From: Embiotoca jacksoni
Lineage: Eukaryota > Chordata > Actinopteri > Embiotocidae
Assembly (NCBI GenBank): GCA_022577435.1
Contig: JAKOON010000011.1
Coordinates: 11,707,198-11,771,197 of the forward strand
Direction: 5' to 3'
DNA: 64,000 bases
How positions within the stretch are numbered: the first letter of the stretch is position 1; every line of letters begins with the position of its first letter. The position numbers were made by a program, and so were the translations under genes. Below are positions 1 through 12,120 of this stretch, in pieces. The notes below the pieces were generated by a model. It had not been told where the DNA came from, did not search any database, and worked only from the letters and a program-made list of their open reading frames with translations.

Positions 1-1475
1 GATAATTTTTTCTTATTTCCATTAGAGAAGTTTAGAGGGAAAACATGCCTTTGGAGGAACTGCGAACAACTCTCGAGACAAATGAAACGTGTAATGTGTA
101 ATACAGCCGTCCGTCCACTAGGGGGCACCATGTCAGCGTTACCTACGTATGTATGACCACGGTCAAAGAACGAGATCATACGACATGATACAAATCGTGA
201 TAAAGTCCAAGTATCAAAACTGAGATTATCAGAGAGGAGATCCGGATTCGAGTCCGCGAGGAAGCCTCGTGTTTTTGTTTTTTTTACTTACACAGCAAAC
301 GTATTTATTTTACATAACATGATGTACGAAACGTTTTTTTTTTTTAGCGTAAAATTACTTATTTGAACACAAACTACAATATTTTCCAAAACCAAACTAT
401 GTGATTTTTGGTAGCTAATCTTGAGCCCTCTAGTGGACTGTTGGAGATATTCGTCTTAGCGTTGCAGCTGTTAGTTGTGTTTAGTGATTAAACCCATATC
501 TATTTATTTTGTGGCTTTTTTGTTTGAAGAGGATAGATGAATTTGTTTGACTACATTATTAGTACCATTATTTTAGTTTAGTTTGAGTAATTTTTATACT
601 TTTATTTTGAAGGCACTGGGAAGCTTAGGCACTTCAGGTGAATCTACATTAATTGGTTGGCTGGTGTGGCACAGCGAAGGCTTTTTCAGCAGGGTAAGAG
701 AGGCAGCAGATGCTTTTGTTTCTGTATGTTTGCTTGCAGAAATGGTCAAATAAACGCTTAGATGGACGATGGACCTTTTTCCCTGCTTGAAGTGCGTTCC
801 TTGGTGCCTTAGTGGCTGTTTAAAATTGAGTATTTTTATAGTTAAGTCTGAGGAAAACAATCGCCACTGCATAGACCTAACAGGTGCATTGCATTGCCTT
901 TGAAAAATACCGGGTTGGAAACGAGACAACTACACACTACTTACTATAACAAGCCAAAGAGGTTCACCAGCACTGCTTCGATCTTTGACAATGTGTAGTA
1001 TTTCATAAGTTTCTCAGATTAATGTGGTAAATTGTGGCAGAAAAAATAAAATACTCAAGTAAATTTCAGTACCAGAGAGTGCAAAAGCTGTTAACAAAGC
1101 AAAAGAATGAGAATCTAAAACTTAATTTCCTTTTTTGTTCACTATAAATCCATATGTGTTATCTTATAGTTGTGATGTCATTAGTATTGTTCTACAGTGT
1201 CGGAAATAGATAAAAAAGATAAATGGACATAAAGTATACTCTTTACGGATCAGGTCAGATGTTTAACTGCGATTGGTTGCACTGATATTTCAGTGTCTTA
1301 AAAGGTGTCTTTTTTCTTGTAAATCTCCCTCTCCATGTAAAGATCACATGGCGCCACCTTGACTGGGACCATCCAGCCCCTCGGTCAGTTTCTCGATGGT
1401 TTACCGCAGAAACATCCCTCTGCTGTCTCACGTCCTGTAAGAGACCTTTCAAGAAAGTTTCCTCCGGTCACCACC
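1..1475. other. 5' flank of adra2b, no gene recognised
   Basis: No exon of a recognisable gene is seen here. The stretch is AT-rich with poly-T runs and contains short motifs that also occur in fish dispersed repeats, for example the CACTAGGGGGCACC-type block near 118-130 and CCCTCTAGTGG near 425. The longest open frame (594-929, minus, 111 codons) has no recognisable domain and lies in AT-rich sequence, so it is not called. The promoter and 5' UTR of the receptor gene must lie in the right part, but no clear TATA box or initiator can be assigned. Confidence 0.5.
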
Positions 1476-3038
1476 ATGGCAGCGGCTCCAGACGCTCCCT
1501 GCCTGTCGGAGCTCGGCGGACTCCCCAACAGGAACATCACCCTCGTCTACGGCACCCGACCCTGCAACCGGAGCACCGCGAGGACCTCGCCCTACACCCC
1601 TCAAGCCACCGCAGCCTTCGCCATCGCCATCACCTGCATGATGATCGTCACCATCGTCGGGAACATCCTGGTCATCATTGCCGTCCTGACGTCCCGCTCC
1701 CTCAAGGGGGCTCAGAACCTCTTCCTGGTGTCGCTGGCTGCCGCCGACATTTTAGTCGCCACTCTGATTATTCCCTTCTCGTTGGCGAACGAGCTGCAGG
1801 GCTACTGGGCGTTCAGCTCCATCTGGTGCGAAATCTACCTGGCGCTGGATGTTCTCTTCTGCACCTCCTCCATCGTGCACCTGTGCGCGATAGCACTGGA
1901 TCGCTACCTGTCCATCTCCCGGCCCGTGTCCTACGGGGCCAAACGTACTCCCGTACGCATCAAGACGGCCATCATCATAGTCTGGCTAATTTCCGCGGTC
2001 ATCTCCTTCCCTCCTCTTCTCACCCTCGACAAGAGCGAAGGAGGCGAAGAGACGTGCGAACTGAACAACGAGCGCTGGTATATTCTCTACTCCACCATCG
2101 GCTCATTCTTCGCCCCCTGTGTTATAATGATTCTGGTGTACGTGAGGATTTATCAGATCGCGAAGCATCACACTCGTGGCCCGTCTGGACAAAAGCAGAA
2201 AGCGGTGGCAGGAGGAAACGCCAACGTGGCGACCGCCGATCCCGCCGCGAAACTATCCGAGCAGTCGCAACAGAACGGGGACCAAGGAGGTGTGAGTGCC
2301 AGCCAGCAAAAAAAAGTCCTCACCACAAAGTCTGGATCCGATTCCACGCTGTCATCACTTCGAAAACCAGCTGAGAACACCGCTGAGCACCCTCCTCATT
2401 CGGGCACCGTCGAAAAATCCCCTTCAGTCCCGCAGAGCGACAGCCAGATCCTCCCAGCCGCTCCCCACTCAGAGTCCCAGAAACATCCCGACAAAGAGTG
2501 GGAAGCGCTTCCCGACAACACCTCCAGCTTGGGCTCTGACGCCGACCTGGACACCGGCGAGGAAGGTGTTCTGGCAGAGGACGGCAGGGAGAAAGGAAAC
2601 GAGCCTGACGAGCAAACTTTGGGATTGTCCCAAAGCAAAAGGTTCAAAGTTCAGGTGATGAATCTGGCCTGCAGATACAAGAACACTGTGGCCACGCCAT
2701 CTGGCACCAAACTGGTACCAGAGGAAACGCCCAGGGCTCAGGGGACGCCCACATCCCGGCGCAAGGCCATGGTGAACAGGGAGAAGAGGTTCACCTTCGT
2801 CTTGGCTGTGGTGATGGGAGTGTTCGTGATCTGCTGGTTCCCATTCTTCTTCTCTTACTCCCTCCAGGCGGTGTGCCCCGAGACTTGCAGCATCCCCAAT
2901 CCTTTGTTCAAATTCTTCTTCTGGATCGGCTACTGCAACTCCTGCCTCAACCCGGTCATATACACCATCTTCAACAACGACTTCCGGAAGGCCTTCAAGA
3001 GGATACTGTGCAGGGACACAAAGGGTACGTTCTTCTAG
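1476..3038 (+). CDS. adra2b: Alpha-2 adrenergic receptor, type B-like (intronless GPCR)
   Basis: A 520-residue class A GPCR for adrenaline and noradrenaline, expected to couple to Gi/o at the plasma membrane. Two N-glycosylation sequons (N20, N31) precede TM1. TM2 carries D91. TM3 carries the amine-binding D125. DRY is at 142-144. C118 and C194 should form the extracellular disulfide. TM5 has S206, T207 and S210 at the catechol-binding positions. A long polar, acidic third loop (about 230-430) is followed by TM6 with W454 and TM7 with NPVIY (492-496). C512 in the tail is a likely palmitoylation site. The block LAAADILVATLIIPFSLANE matches ADRA2B better than 2A or 2C, and the long third loop agrees, although it lacks the glutamate run of mammals. 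The start at 1476 is chosen over an in-frame ATG at 1359 because it sits in a CCACCATGG Kozak context. An adra2d-type paralogue is the main alternative. Confidence 0.88.
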   Translation: MAAAPDAPCLSELGGLPNRNITLVYGTRPCNRSTARTSPYTPQATAAFAIAITCMMIVTIVGNILVIIAVLTSRSLKGAQNLFLVSLAAADILVATLIIPFSLANELQGYWAFSSIWCEIYLALDVLFCTSSIVHLCAIALDRYLSISRPVSYGAKRTPVRIKTAIIIVWLISAVISFPPLLTLDKSEGGEETCELNNERWYILYSTIGSFFAPCVIMILVYVRIYQIAKHHTRGPSGQKQKAVAGGNANVATADPAAKLSEQSQQNGDQGGVSASQQKKVLTTKSGSDSTLSSLRKPAENTAEHPPHSGTVEKSPSVPQSDSQILPAAPHSESQKHPDKEWEALPDNTSSLGSDADLDTGEEGVLAEDGREKGNEPDEQTLGLSQSKRFKVQVMNLACRYKNTVATPSGTKLVPEETPRAQGTPTSRRKAMVNREKRFTFVLAVVMGVFVICWFPFFFSYSLQAVCPETCSIPNPLFKFFFWIGYCNSCLNPVIYTIFNNDFRKAFKRILCRDTKGTFF

Positions 3039-3768
3039 AGGTGGAAACACATGTCATGTTTTTGAACTGCCGGCGGACAGAAACATCTTTACCAGAACTG
3101 ATTTCCTTATTTGTGTACTTTCTGCAATTTGACCAGGATTGGCCTTCTGCGGCATCGATATGAACACTTGTACATTAAGGGGGGAAATTGCATCCGGTGC
3201 CTCTGATAGCTGAGTCAGAGCCGCACCGACATACAAAAGAGATTTCAGAAAGCCACAGTCAAGTGGCTGAATCAATTATCTTTAATTTTATTTAAGAATA
3301 CAGTGTAATTGTGTATTCAGTGACTCCGAAGACGAATGATTTGATTGTATTTTGAAACGGATGTCAAGAGGTCCATGTTCAGTAATTTAAAGTACAGACA
3401 TGACTGCGATTGGTGTATGTTTGTGCGTGCAGTCGGTGTGAATGCATGGGAGTAGAGGACAGTTGCCCGAGGGTTTTACCGGAACAGAACAAATATCACT
3501 AAGTGTCCTTTATCGGAGATGAAATGGGCACCGAAGGAACACGAGATCAGGCAAAACGTGAACGTCCTCGTCTCTGTGCCTCTGCCTCCTTTCCTCTCTT
3601 TAGCTCTTCCTCCATATAAAGCTGAGACCCGGGGACGTGTACGATGGATAGGGGTTCATTCCCCCCCCCATTGTGTATTTGAGTCTCTGTGAACCGTTGG
3701 ATGTTACACCTCTGCCTGGGATTGCTCATTAAAGGGGAGGCTTTAATGGGGGGAAAACTAGAGCAGGA

Positions 3769-3805
<37 letters not shown>

Positions 3806-5768
3806 GCCGAGGTTGCATGAAAGATGGAGACACTACATGTGAATGAGATACTTGGAGCCGTTCACTTTCCCCCTATACTGCCTTTAATCTTTCTTCTCCT
3901 TTAATGTTGATTTTTTTTTTTTTCTCCTCCTCTAAACTAAGTATGATGCAGGGAGTCAGTGCATGTTGTTCGGGTTTTAGCTCAAGTTGTGTTTTCTGCA
4001 GTGTTCACTAATTAAATTCAAGACTTTTAAAAAGCATTTAAAATACGGCAGAGAATGCACTGGGATGTTTTTATAGCCAAAGATCGGCAGGAAACAACGA
4101 CAAGGCCTGCAAACATTTAGCTAAAATTATGTATTAATTTATGGACATTTATGTCACATTTTTATTAGTATTTTGTAGCTGCTTAGGACGATAATACCCA
4201 GAACATGTCTGCAAGGCACAGAACTGGGAGCTGACGGGTCAGGGAAATGCTAAATTACCACAAAAAGACATGCACAACCATGACAACAAAGCGCAAAACC
4301 ACCACAGAGGTACTCAAAATGATCCCAGAAACAGAAGCCCACCACAAAAGAGACTCAAATTTGCCTTAAAGGGGCTCCAAATGACTGCAAAGACTCTAAA
4401 AACCACCACATACTCAATCAAAATGACTGCAAATGTTTCGTGTCTCTTGTAGGGGATCTTTTATTTCACTTATTCACAATGCATCCGGGCCATGACTCAG
4501 ATAAACATCGGAAAATTGATGGCTGGATTAACCAATTTAAGAAAAAAGAAAAAAAAAAATCCATTAAATTGATGCCAAAATCGATGGATGAACCTCCCAA
4601 CAGGAGACTTTTTTTTAAACACCCTTTGAGGCTGTTATTTAAGGGAATTCAATATGCATTTTCTAAACTTGCAGTTACCCGTTTTAACCTCGACTGTGAT
4701 TTATTTGCCATATTTAACGGAGGCGGTGGGGCAGAGAGTTTCGTATGCTACTCGGTGTGCTCCCCTGCCAAAGCAATATCCAGAGTGAAAGTGAACTCGG
4801 CTCTGACCCCGACAATGAGCAGAATCCCTGATGAAGAGCCTCCGTCCTCACTCTGGACTGATCTGACTGTGTCTGTGTGAATACTGCGAGGGTGCCTGAG
4901 TTTGCAGCTGCATGTTTTTTTTTTTTTTTTTGTACAAATACTCTTCTTTCTTTTCGAAAGCCGAGAGAAATTGGCCTGACTGAAGCATCCGGCCGCCGTG
5001 TACACGTGTAAGATAAGACTGGTGCCGCAGTCGAGCTTTTGTACAGTATTCGCTTCGACGTAAAGCAGTGCTCTTGCTTGTCGTTTTAAAGTCCAACTGA
5101 AATTATAATGCATGTTGTTTTTGCGCTGAGTGTGCAGATTTCTGCTCTGGGAAATCAACACTGCCCCGAAAAATTCAGAATCTGAGTTAATAGAATATTC
5201 TTAATTTTTGACACCTTCCTGTAAAAATATTATACGTAAGAAACAGGACGACCACACGCAGAATAGTGCTGAAGTTTGCCGTCTAAATGAGCTTAAGGGC
5301 TTAAAAACTGACCTGCTAATGTCAACACTGGTCACTTTAGATGCTAAACGTTGTGGTCCACACAACAGTTGTCACTTTCTCAAAAATCTTTCTTAAATGA
5401 TCTGTCTGCTTGAAAATATAAGACATTTCTTGCACAATTTATTTGAGAAACAAAAATTATAAAAACATTTAATTTCTTAACTAAATGATTTTTCCTGTTG
5501 CGATATGATAGTAAATTATTTTTAGGGGTAAAATAATTGTTTTTAAGGGTCTTTAAATGGCCTTTAAAGTACACGTAGTGCACTCAGTTGCGATAAAAAT
5601 AAAAAAGGGATTTGGAGGATATTTTAACTAAATACAACCTAAACCCAGAGGCACCTAAACCTCTAATTTCACAAATAATTCTGTGAGCTCAATTTGTGTG
5701 ATACAGATCTTAGTTTTGTTTATCAGGCAACTTCTTTCACATGTAGACAAACTGAAGATGCCAGCGTC

Positions 5769-5787
5769 CACACACCAGGGGGCGCTA
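5769..5787 (+). promoter_or_regulatory. Candidate CTCF binding site
   Basis: The sequence CACACACCAGGGGGCGCTA agrees with the last 15 positions of the vertebrate CTCF consensus (CACCAGGGGGCGCTA). It lies 2.7 kb downstream of adra2b on the plus strand. Motif match only; fish dispersed repeats often carry related CTCTAGTGG-type blocks, so occupancy is unproven. Confidence 0.45.
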
Positions 5788-7284
5788 TAGAAAGGGGTTT
5801 AAAATGATGTCGTAAAAGGTGGTTTGCAGTAAATGAAAACCACAAATTTGCACCGAAAGTTGCCGTGATTGATTTCTTCGTGACATTTTGTTGTAGCTAA
5901 AGCTAAAATTGAATACCAATTTCAGACACGTTGAGTATAACATTTTTACTTGATGATTTTTGTGATTTCAGTTGGACTTTACGTTTGGAGTAGTGATCAA
6001 AGTACCTCTCTGTATTGCCTTGTATCTTCTTCTTCCTCCTCTAACTCTGCTCCTGTGTTGTTGTGTTATGCTTTTATTTTTGAAATATGCTGCATATCAA
6101 GGGTTGAATAAAGGACATGCTGAGACGACTGAATCGAAGCACTGCCGGCGCTGGCTTGTTGTTTCAGAGGAGAGTGGGTGGGATTGACTGTGAGCACTTA
6201 CAGAGCAAAGAATAATGGAATCAGACAATTTAACATCGCTGCTTTCTGTCCGAGTGTTTTAGGGCAATTATCTCAGTCTGTTTCGACGACCTTTGACCAC
6301 AACATAAGATACAATATGGATATGAAGAAGAAGGTAAAAGAGGAAAATCTTTTGGTGTCGCTAGCGGTGGTGTCGGCATCCCGTTATCACCTTTACACCA
6401 ACTCATTTACCAAAAGAAAAACAGTGTAAGGGCGATATAAAAGGTGATAATTGATTTAACAATATTAGCTGCTGTTTAAAACCTGTGAACTACAAGCTGT
6501 CAGAGAGCCAAAAGGAAAAATGTGTTGTTTACTTCTGGCAGTGGAAACACACAGATGACTCAAAGATAATGACAGGTGTTAAAGAGGTGTAATTTGGTGT
6601 AATTACGGATGAGGACATTCAGTCCCCAGCAGCCGGGGAGATATTTTTATGTAGCTATACATTAAAACTACAATAAATTATTTTTTTCCATCACCTTTTA
6701 CACTAATATGGTGGACTTGTTTACATACAGTTGCATAGTTCCACAACCCGCAATAGGATCAATCATGTCAAATATGGCAATTAATTTTGTCCCCGCCTTT
6801 GGTCTCCACCGTCTCGAGAATGAGACGTTAGCTGCTAAATGGTTCATTAGTTTTTACCAAATGGTGACTTCGGTCAGTCGATAATTGAAGAGTGAGCCTG
6901 TTGCGTTAGCTCCGCCTCCCCTTTCTCAGGAACAACTGGTGATTTGTTTTCCCAGTAATGTTGCCAATGACACAGAGATTGCTCAATTGGATATATGGAT
7001 TATTTAAGGACTTTAATCAGTGGAGCACAAGCTAAATCACCACTGGGTTACTTAATTTGCATGAAAATCTTTGGAATTATTAGATTAAACGCAAAGGCAT
7101 CCACCCAAGGCATGTCAATCAAATCAGACAGACGTAGCTATGTTTGAAGCCTAATATCTAATGAATGCTGAAATTATTTTCTGAAAGAACCACCAGAATG
7201 CTGATCGGAAGGAGGGAATTTATCTAATGACACCATAATGACTTTTGGAAAACATTTACGGACTTTGTATTTCAGGAGAGAAGT

Positions 7285-7405
7285 TGATGCTTTTTTAATG
7301 GGAGTCTATTGGAGCCAGAGCCTTTTTGGAGCCAGTGACCCTCAGAGGTATTACACTTCGGCATTGGCCTCACTTTTTAGACCTGGAGACTGCAGACATT
7401 TCTTA
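7285..7405 (+). repeat. Dispersed repeat fragment (family A)
   Basis: Contains the wording GGGAGTCTATTGGAGCC followed by a CCCTCAGAGGTATTACACTT block and 'CACTTTTTAGACCTGGAGACT'. The same order of blocks recurs at about 15420-16060, 26900-27260, 28425-28570, 38215-38330, 46735-46925, 47150-47500 and 63820-64000, in both orientations. Confidence 0.65.
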
Positions 7406-9097
7406 TACAGTTGATTATTTATTTTTTTTTCTTATTTTTTTTTTGCCCAAAATGACATATATTTAGACAAAAAGCTGGCATTCACACTTCATCCCAAACA
7501 TTGTTATAAAAAATATTAATTGCAGCTGTTGTAATCTGTGCAGATATTGTAGAAAAGAAAGAAATCTGACATTATATTTCAGGGTGTGACATTACAGTAC
7601 AACTAGAATAAAAGTCAGTTTTTCATTTGTGTAAATGTCTGACTATGATGATGTGTCCTCAACATGTCCCCTTTGATGGCACTGAGCTGTTGTCCAGTCA
7701 AACAGATTGATGATGGACATCATGACTGACAGAAATAGAAGCTGTCACATGGCTGAGGCTTAATATGGCATCATAAAAAAGACATTCAAAATCGAATACC
7801 AGAATGCCTCGGAGCTGTAAAACTGTCATGCTAAATATGAAGAAATGAAGGTAATATTTCTGTCTCCAGCGCAGCATGAGGTCGTTTGACGCCCGAGTGG
7901 ACTTTATGATGTTTGAACATTTTCAGTGAAATGTCGGGAGTCCGATCAGAGGCACCAATGGTGTTGACATACCAGTCACCTCGGTTGGTCTCTGCCTCCC
8001 CGCCCGGGTCACAACCAATCAGGCGCTACCACCGCTCTAGGCTGAAACCACAGCAGACAGCTGCCAGATCCAGGCTCCAACTGACTCCCATTAAAATAAG
8101 CACCAACTTTTCACAGGAAATAAAATGTCAATTTTTTTTAATTTTTTTTTTCAAGGTTCTCCGACAAGTGTACTGGTGGTCATATTTCCTGCATTATTAA
8201 GACTTGAAGGCTGAAAGAAGTTTGTGGCCATTTATCATAGACTGTAAATACAAAAAAATAGACCTAGTCGTCAAGTCAGGAACTTGACGGGAGACTGCAC
8301 TCCTGTGAGGCATTTTGGGGAAATTGATATCGTAAATGGTGAGGTGGTGAATTGAAACGAGATTAATGTGATATTAAATTCACATGTTACACGAGCATTT
8401 AAACCAGTAGTATTATTTGTTCCTGTGAGCCTTTTTAAGCACCTTTTAGTTGTTGAAGATTGAAGCCAATTAAAATCTCACATCTGATTCTGGTCACTAT
8501 TTCATCAATGCTGTCTCTCCTGTAAAAAGTACTTTGGTATGAAAACCTGCAGTTTTCACCAACGACCAATTTCTTATCATTAATTTATCTCTGGTTTTTG
8601 TAACAAACCAAACAGCCGGAAAATCTGCGTGTAAAAGCGTGTAGTACACCTTTCAGTCCGCTAGAGGAAATCGTGTCAGTGTCACGTTTGGTTTGAAAAG
8701 TAAGGTCCAGAAGGTTTCGTCAATGAAAGCCAGATAGTTAGCTTTAGGAAAAGTCCTTTTACGGAAGCAACATTACGTACGTCATGTAAATTACTTAATA
8801 CACGTTACACAACTTAGAAATACGCTACGTTATGGAAGCAACGTATTTACCTAACTTAAAAGAAATCTGTGTTGCTCTCTTACGGACTTGAACTCTGGGT
8901 GAAAGTTACGGGTTTGATCGACTTGTCCACCCCTAACCATGCCTCCACACTTAAGCACACATCACATGACCTCCTTCTTCGAATCTTCTTCGGTAACGTC
9001 TGCGTGTACTTTTCACGCCGAGGTCAGGAAAAACGTGACACCGACACAGTTTCCTGTAGTTTACTGATGGGTGTATTACCGTCTTTGCAAACATTAA

Positions 9098-9119
9098 CCC
9101 CCCCCCCCCCCCCCCCCCC
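9098..9119 (+). repeat. Poly-C run (22 C)
   Basis: A homopolymer of 22 C in intergenic DNA. Its length is likely to be unreliable in the assembly. Confidence 0.9.
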
Positions 9120-10055
9120 GTGTGTTCATGTGCATCTTGGTTTTTTTTTTTTATGAAATGCACGAAAGTGTAGCGGCAGGTCAGCAAACATGTACTTGCT
9201 GTGTTGTTGTGACACACGCTGACTGCGGCTCACCTCCTGGGACTTACATGAAGGACTGTTTAGAATGTTTTCCATTACATAATTTTAAATAATGCCCATA
9301 CACCCGTTTATAACTTTATGGCCGGGCAGCATCAATATGTAATCTCGCTGAATTATTCACAGCACTTTGCCTCCCAGGTGATGAGCAGTTCACTCAGATG
9401 TGATGTACAGTGACCGAAGCGTTGTGCCACTTGACACGCATATACAGAGGGCACAATAATGGCATGAATGTGCGGTTGGCACGGTGATGTTCCAGTAAGG
9501 CGTTAAGTGAAGGCTCCGACACAAATATTAGCAGACAGACGGAGCCTGTAAATGGATCCCAATTAAACATCTGGTGTAATGGTGTAATTTTTGTCCCATT
9601 TTCATAAACACCGAGCCAGTTGTAAAGGGAAAGTTTGGTGAGTTTTATTTCGACCTGGACACCCATCATTTCCCGTCATTCTGGTTCTAATTGACTTATG
9701 AGGATGAAAATATTTGAAAACGGTGCAGAATTAACCGAGAGCGCTGCAGTCGGCAGCCACGAAACAGGCAGCAATGTACTTTGGGGGCAATTGGTTCCCG
9801 TTAATGTACATCCACTATAACTACTTGTTTTTTTGCCACTGACAAGCTCAGATTCTTCAAATAATTGTCTGACAACATTATGGAAAGAATACAGAACCCG
9901 AAAAATACAAATACATATAATACAATACAATAAAAATGGTTTGAGAGCCGCTAAATACTAGTAAAAAACAAGAACTAGCACCTGGTGGTTGTTTCCCTCC
10001 TCCAACCAGTCAGGTGTCAGTTTCCCTCCATGTCTGTCCAGACTAGTATAATATA

Positions 10056-10270
10056 CAGTGGGTACGGAAAGTATTCAGACCCCTTTAAATTTTTCACTCT
10101 TTGTTTCATTGCAGCCATTTGCTAAAATCAAAAAAGTTCATTTTATTTCTCATTAATGTACACTAAGCACCCCATGTTGACAGAAAAAAACAGAAATGTA
10201 GAAATTTGTGTAAATTTATTAAAAAAGAAAAACTGAAATATCACATGGTCATAAGTATTCAGACCCTTTG
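10056..10270 (+). repeat. Left terminal inverted repeat of Tc1 element
   Basis: Outer direct-repeat motif AAGTATTCAGACCC at about 10068 and an inner copy at about 10254. Matches the reverse complement of 11474-11688 with about four differences. Confidence 0.92.
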
Positions 10271-10431
10271 CTGTGACACTCATATTTAACTCACATGCTG
10301 TCCATTTCTTCTGATCCTCCTTGAGATGGTTCTATTCCTTCATTGGAGTCCAGCTGTGTTTAATTAAACTGATTGGACTTGATTAGGAAAGGCACACACC
10401 TGTCTATATAAGACCTTACAGCTCACAGTGC

Positions 10432-11472
10432 ATGTCAGAGCAAATGAGAATCATGAGGTCGAAGGAACTGTCCAAGGAGCTCAGAGACAGAATTGTGGCA
10501 AGGCACAGATCTGGCGATGGTTACAAAATAATTTCTGCAGCACTCAAGGTTCCTAAGAGCACAGTGGCCTCCATAATCCTTAAATGGAAGAAGTTTGGGA
10601 CGACCAGAACTCTTCCTAGACCTGGCCGTCCAGACAAACTGAGCAATCGTGGGAGAAGAGCCTTGGTGAGAGAGGTAAAGAAGAACCCAAAGATCACTGT
10701 GGCTGAGCTCCAGAGATGCAGTAGGGAGATGGGAGAAAGTTCCACAAAGTCAACCATCACTGCAGCCCTCCACCAGTCGGGGCTTTATGGCAGAGTGGCC
10801 CGACGGAAGCCTCTCCTCTGTGCAAGACATATGAAAGCCCGCATAGAGTTTGCCAAAAAACACATGAAGGACTCCCAGACTATGAGAAATAAGATTCTCT
10901 GGTCTGATGAGACCAAGATTGAACTTTTTGGCGTTAATTCTAAGCGATATGTGTGGAGAAAACCAGGCACTGCTCATCACCTGCCCAATACAATCCCAAC
11001 AGTGAAACATGGTGGTGGCAGCATCATGCTATGGGGGTGTTTTTCAGCTGCAGGGACAGGACGACCGGTTGCAATTGAAGGAAAGATGAATGCGGCCAAG
11101 TACAGAGATATCCTGGAAGAAAACCTCTTCCAGAGTGCTCTGGACCTCAGACTGGGCCGAAGGTTCACCTTCCAACAAGACAATGACCCTAAGCACACAG
11201 CTAAAATAACAAAGGAGTGGCTTTGGAACAACTCTGTGACCATTCTTGACTGGCCCAGCCAGAGCCCTGACCTAAACCCAATTGAGCATCTCTGGAGAGA
11301 CCTGAAAATGGCTGTCCACCAACGTTCACCATCCAACCTGACGGAACTGGAGAGGATCTGCAAGGAAGAATGGCAGAGGATCCCCAAATCCAGGTGTGAA
11401 AAGCTTGTTGCATCATTCCCAAGAAGACTCATGGCTGTACTAGCTCAAAAGGGTGCTTCTACTCAATACTGA
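10432..11472 (+). CDS. Tc1-family transposase (DD34E)
   Basis: A 346-residue open frame encoding the cut-and-paste transposase of the surrounding element; family members are typically about 340 residues. The N-terminal third has two helix-turn-helix units (about 12-55 and 75-120) joined by an RPGRP-type linker (62-67), which binds the inverted repeats. The catalytic domain shows the triad D159 (in ILWSDET), D250 (in FQQDNDPKH) and E285 (in DLNPIEHLW), with 34 residues between the last two. A KHGGGSIMLWGCFS block lies at 192-205. There are no stops or frameshifts, so the protein may be functional. The first ATG (10432) is used; an internal ATG four codons later is also possible. The frame ends at the inner edge of the right inverted repeat. 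Confidence 0.93.
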   Translation: MSEQMRIMRSKELSKELRDRIVARHRSGDGYKIISAALKVPKSTVASIILKWKKFGTTRTLPRPGRPDKLSNRGRRALVREVKKNPKITVAELQRCSREMGESSTKSTITAALHQSGLYGRVARRKPLLCARHMKARIEFAKKHMKDSQTMRNKILWSDETKIELFGVNSKRYVWRKPGTAHHLPNTIPTVKHGGGSIMLWGCFSAAGTGRPVAIEGKMNAAKYRDILEENLFQSALDLRLGRRFTFQQDNDPKHTAKITKEWLWNNSVTILDWPSQSPDLNPIEHLWRDLKMAVHQRSPSNLTELERICKEEWQRIPKSRCEKLVASFPRRLMAVLAQKGASTQY

Positions 11473-11473
11473 G

Positions 11474-11688
11474 CAAAGGGTCTGAATACTTATGACCATG
11501 TGATATTTCAGTTTTTCTTTTTTAATAAATTTGCACAAATTTCTACATTTCTGTTTTTTTCTGTCAAGATGGGGTGCTGAGTGTACATTAATGAGAAATA
11601 AAATGAACTTTTTTGATTTTAGCAAATGGCTGCAATGAAACAAAGAGTGAACAATTTAAAGGGGTCTGAATACTTTCCGTACCCACTG
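11474..11688 (-). repeat. Right terminal inverted repeat of Tc1 element
   Basis: Inverted copy of the left end. It begins directly after the transposase stop and includes both direct-repeat motifs. Confidence 0.92.
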
Positions 11689-11764
11689 TATGTAGTCAAG
11701 ACTTTGAAGAAATTTGTCCAATAAATCTGATTCTGATAGAACACTAAGTTTTTTGCCATGACAG

Positions 11765-12120
11765 CAGACGATGCTTCAAATCTGGATGTTGCTGCAAAGA
11801 AGCTACAGGTTCCAAAAGGTTGATGCTTCTAACACGTTCAACCCGACACAGAAAATCTCTACAATCAGCACAGTTTCAAGGTGGACACCAAAGATTAGTG
11901 TCACACGTTCAGGATCTGACCACATGTGGAATATGGTCACAGTCTCCCCTTCTGTTAATCGGTTATAAAGTTGTGTTTACAAGAATGGGACGGACGGGAG
12001 TTCAGAGTGACCTCTGAACCCCAAACTTTAATCAGTTCATGGTTGAGTCCAACAGAAGATTTGTACCAAATTTGAAGAAGTTTTACCAAGGCGTTACTGA
12101 AATATTGCGCTCACAATAAT
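11765..12120 (+). repeat. Dispersed repeat fragment (family B)
   Basis: Contains GAATGGGACGGACGGGAG, then a GTGACCTCTGAACCCC block and 'CAAATTTGAAGAAGTTTTACCAAGGCGTT'-type wording. Equivalent blocks occur at about 36185-36350 and 62380-62520 on the same strand. This sequence type is common in percomorph fish genomes; I cannot name the family from memory. Confidence 0.6.

Larger units (their letters stand above)
3039..10055. other. Intergenic, 3' of adra2b; repeats only
   Basis: This stretch includes the receptor 3' UTR (end not definable) and AT-rich sequence with poly-A/T tracts. A CTCF-like motif lies at 5769-5787. A fragment of the dispersed repeat with the sense wording 'GGAGTCTATTGGAGCC' lies at about 7285-7400. 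A run of 22 C is at 9098-9119. No exon of a known protein was recognised. The open frames at 4440-4880, 4748-5161 and 8869-9156 are low-complexity or lack any domain. Confidence 0.5.
10056..11688 (+). mobile_element. Tc1/mariner transposon, apparently complete
   Basis: A 1633-bp DNA transposon bounded by TA on both sides (10054-10055 and 11689-11690), the expected target duplication of the Tc1 superfamily. Both ends begin CAGTGGGTACGGAAAGTA. The inverted repeats extend to about 215 bp (10056-10270 and 11474-11688) and differ at only about four positions by eye. Each repeat contains an outer and an inner copy of AAGTATTCAGACCC, the IR/DR arrangement that transposase binds in fish Tc1 elements. 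The single open transposase frame is complete. The near identity of the ends indicates a young insertion. Confidence 0.95.

Noticed and set aside
2469..3050. 193-codon antisense frame inside adra2b
   Set aside because: Shadow of a GC-rich coding exon; the plus strand encodes an unmistakable receptor.
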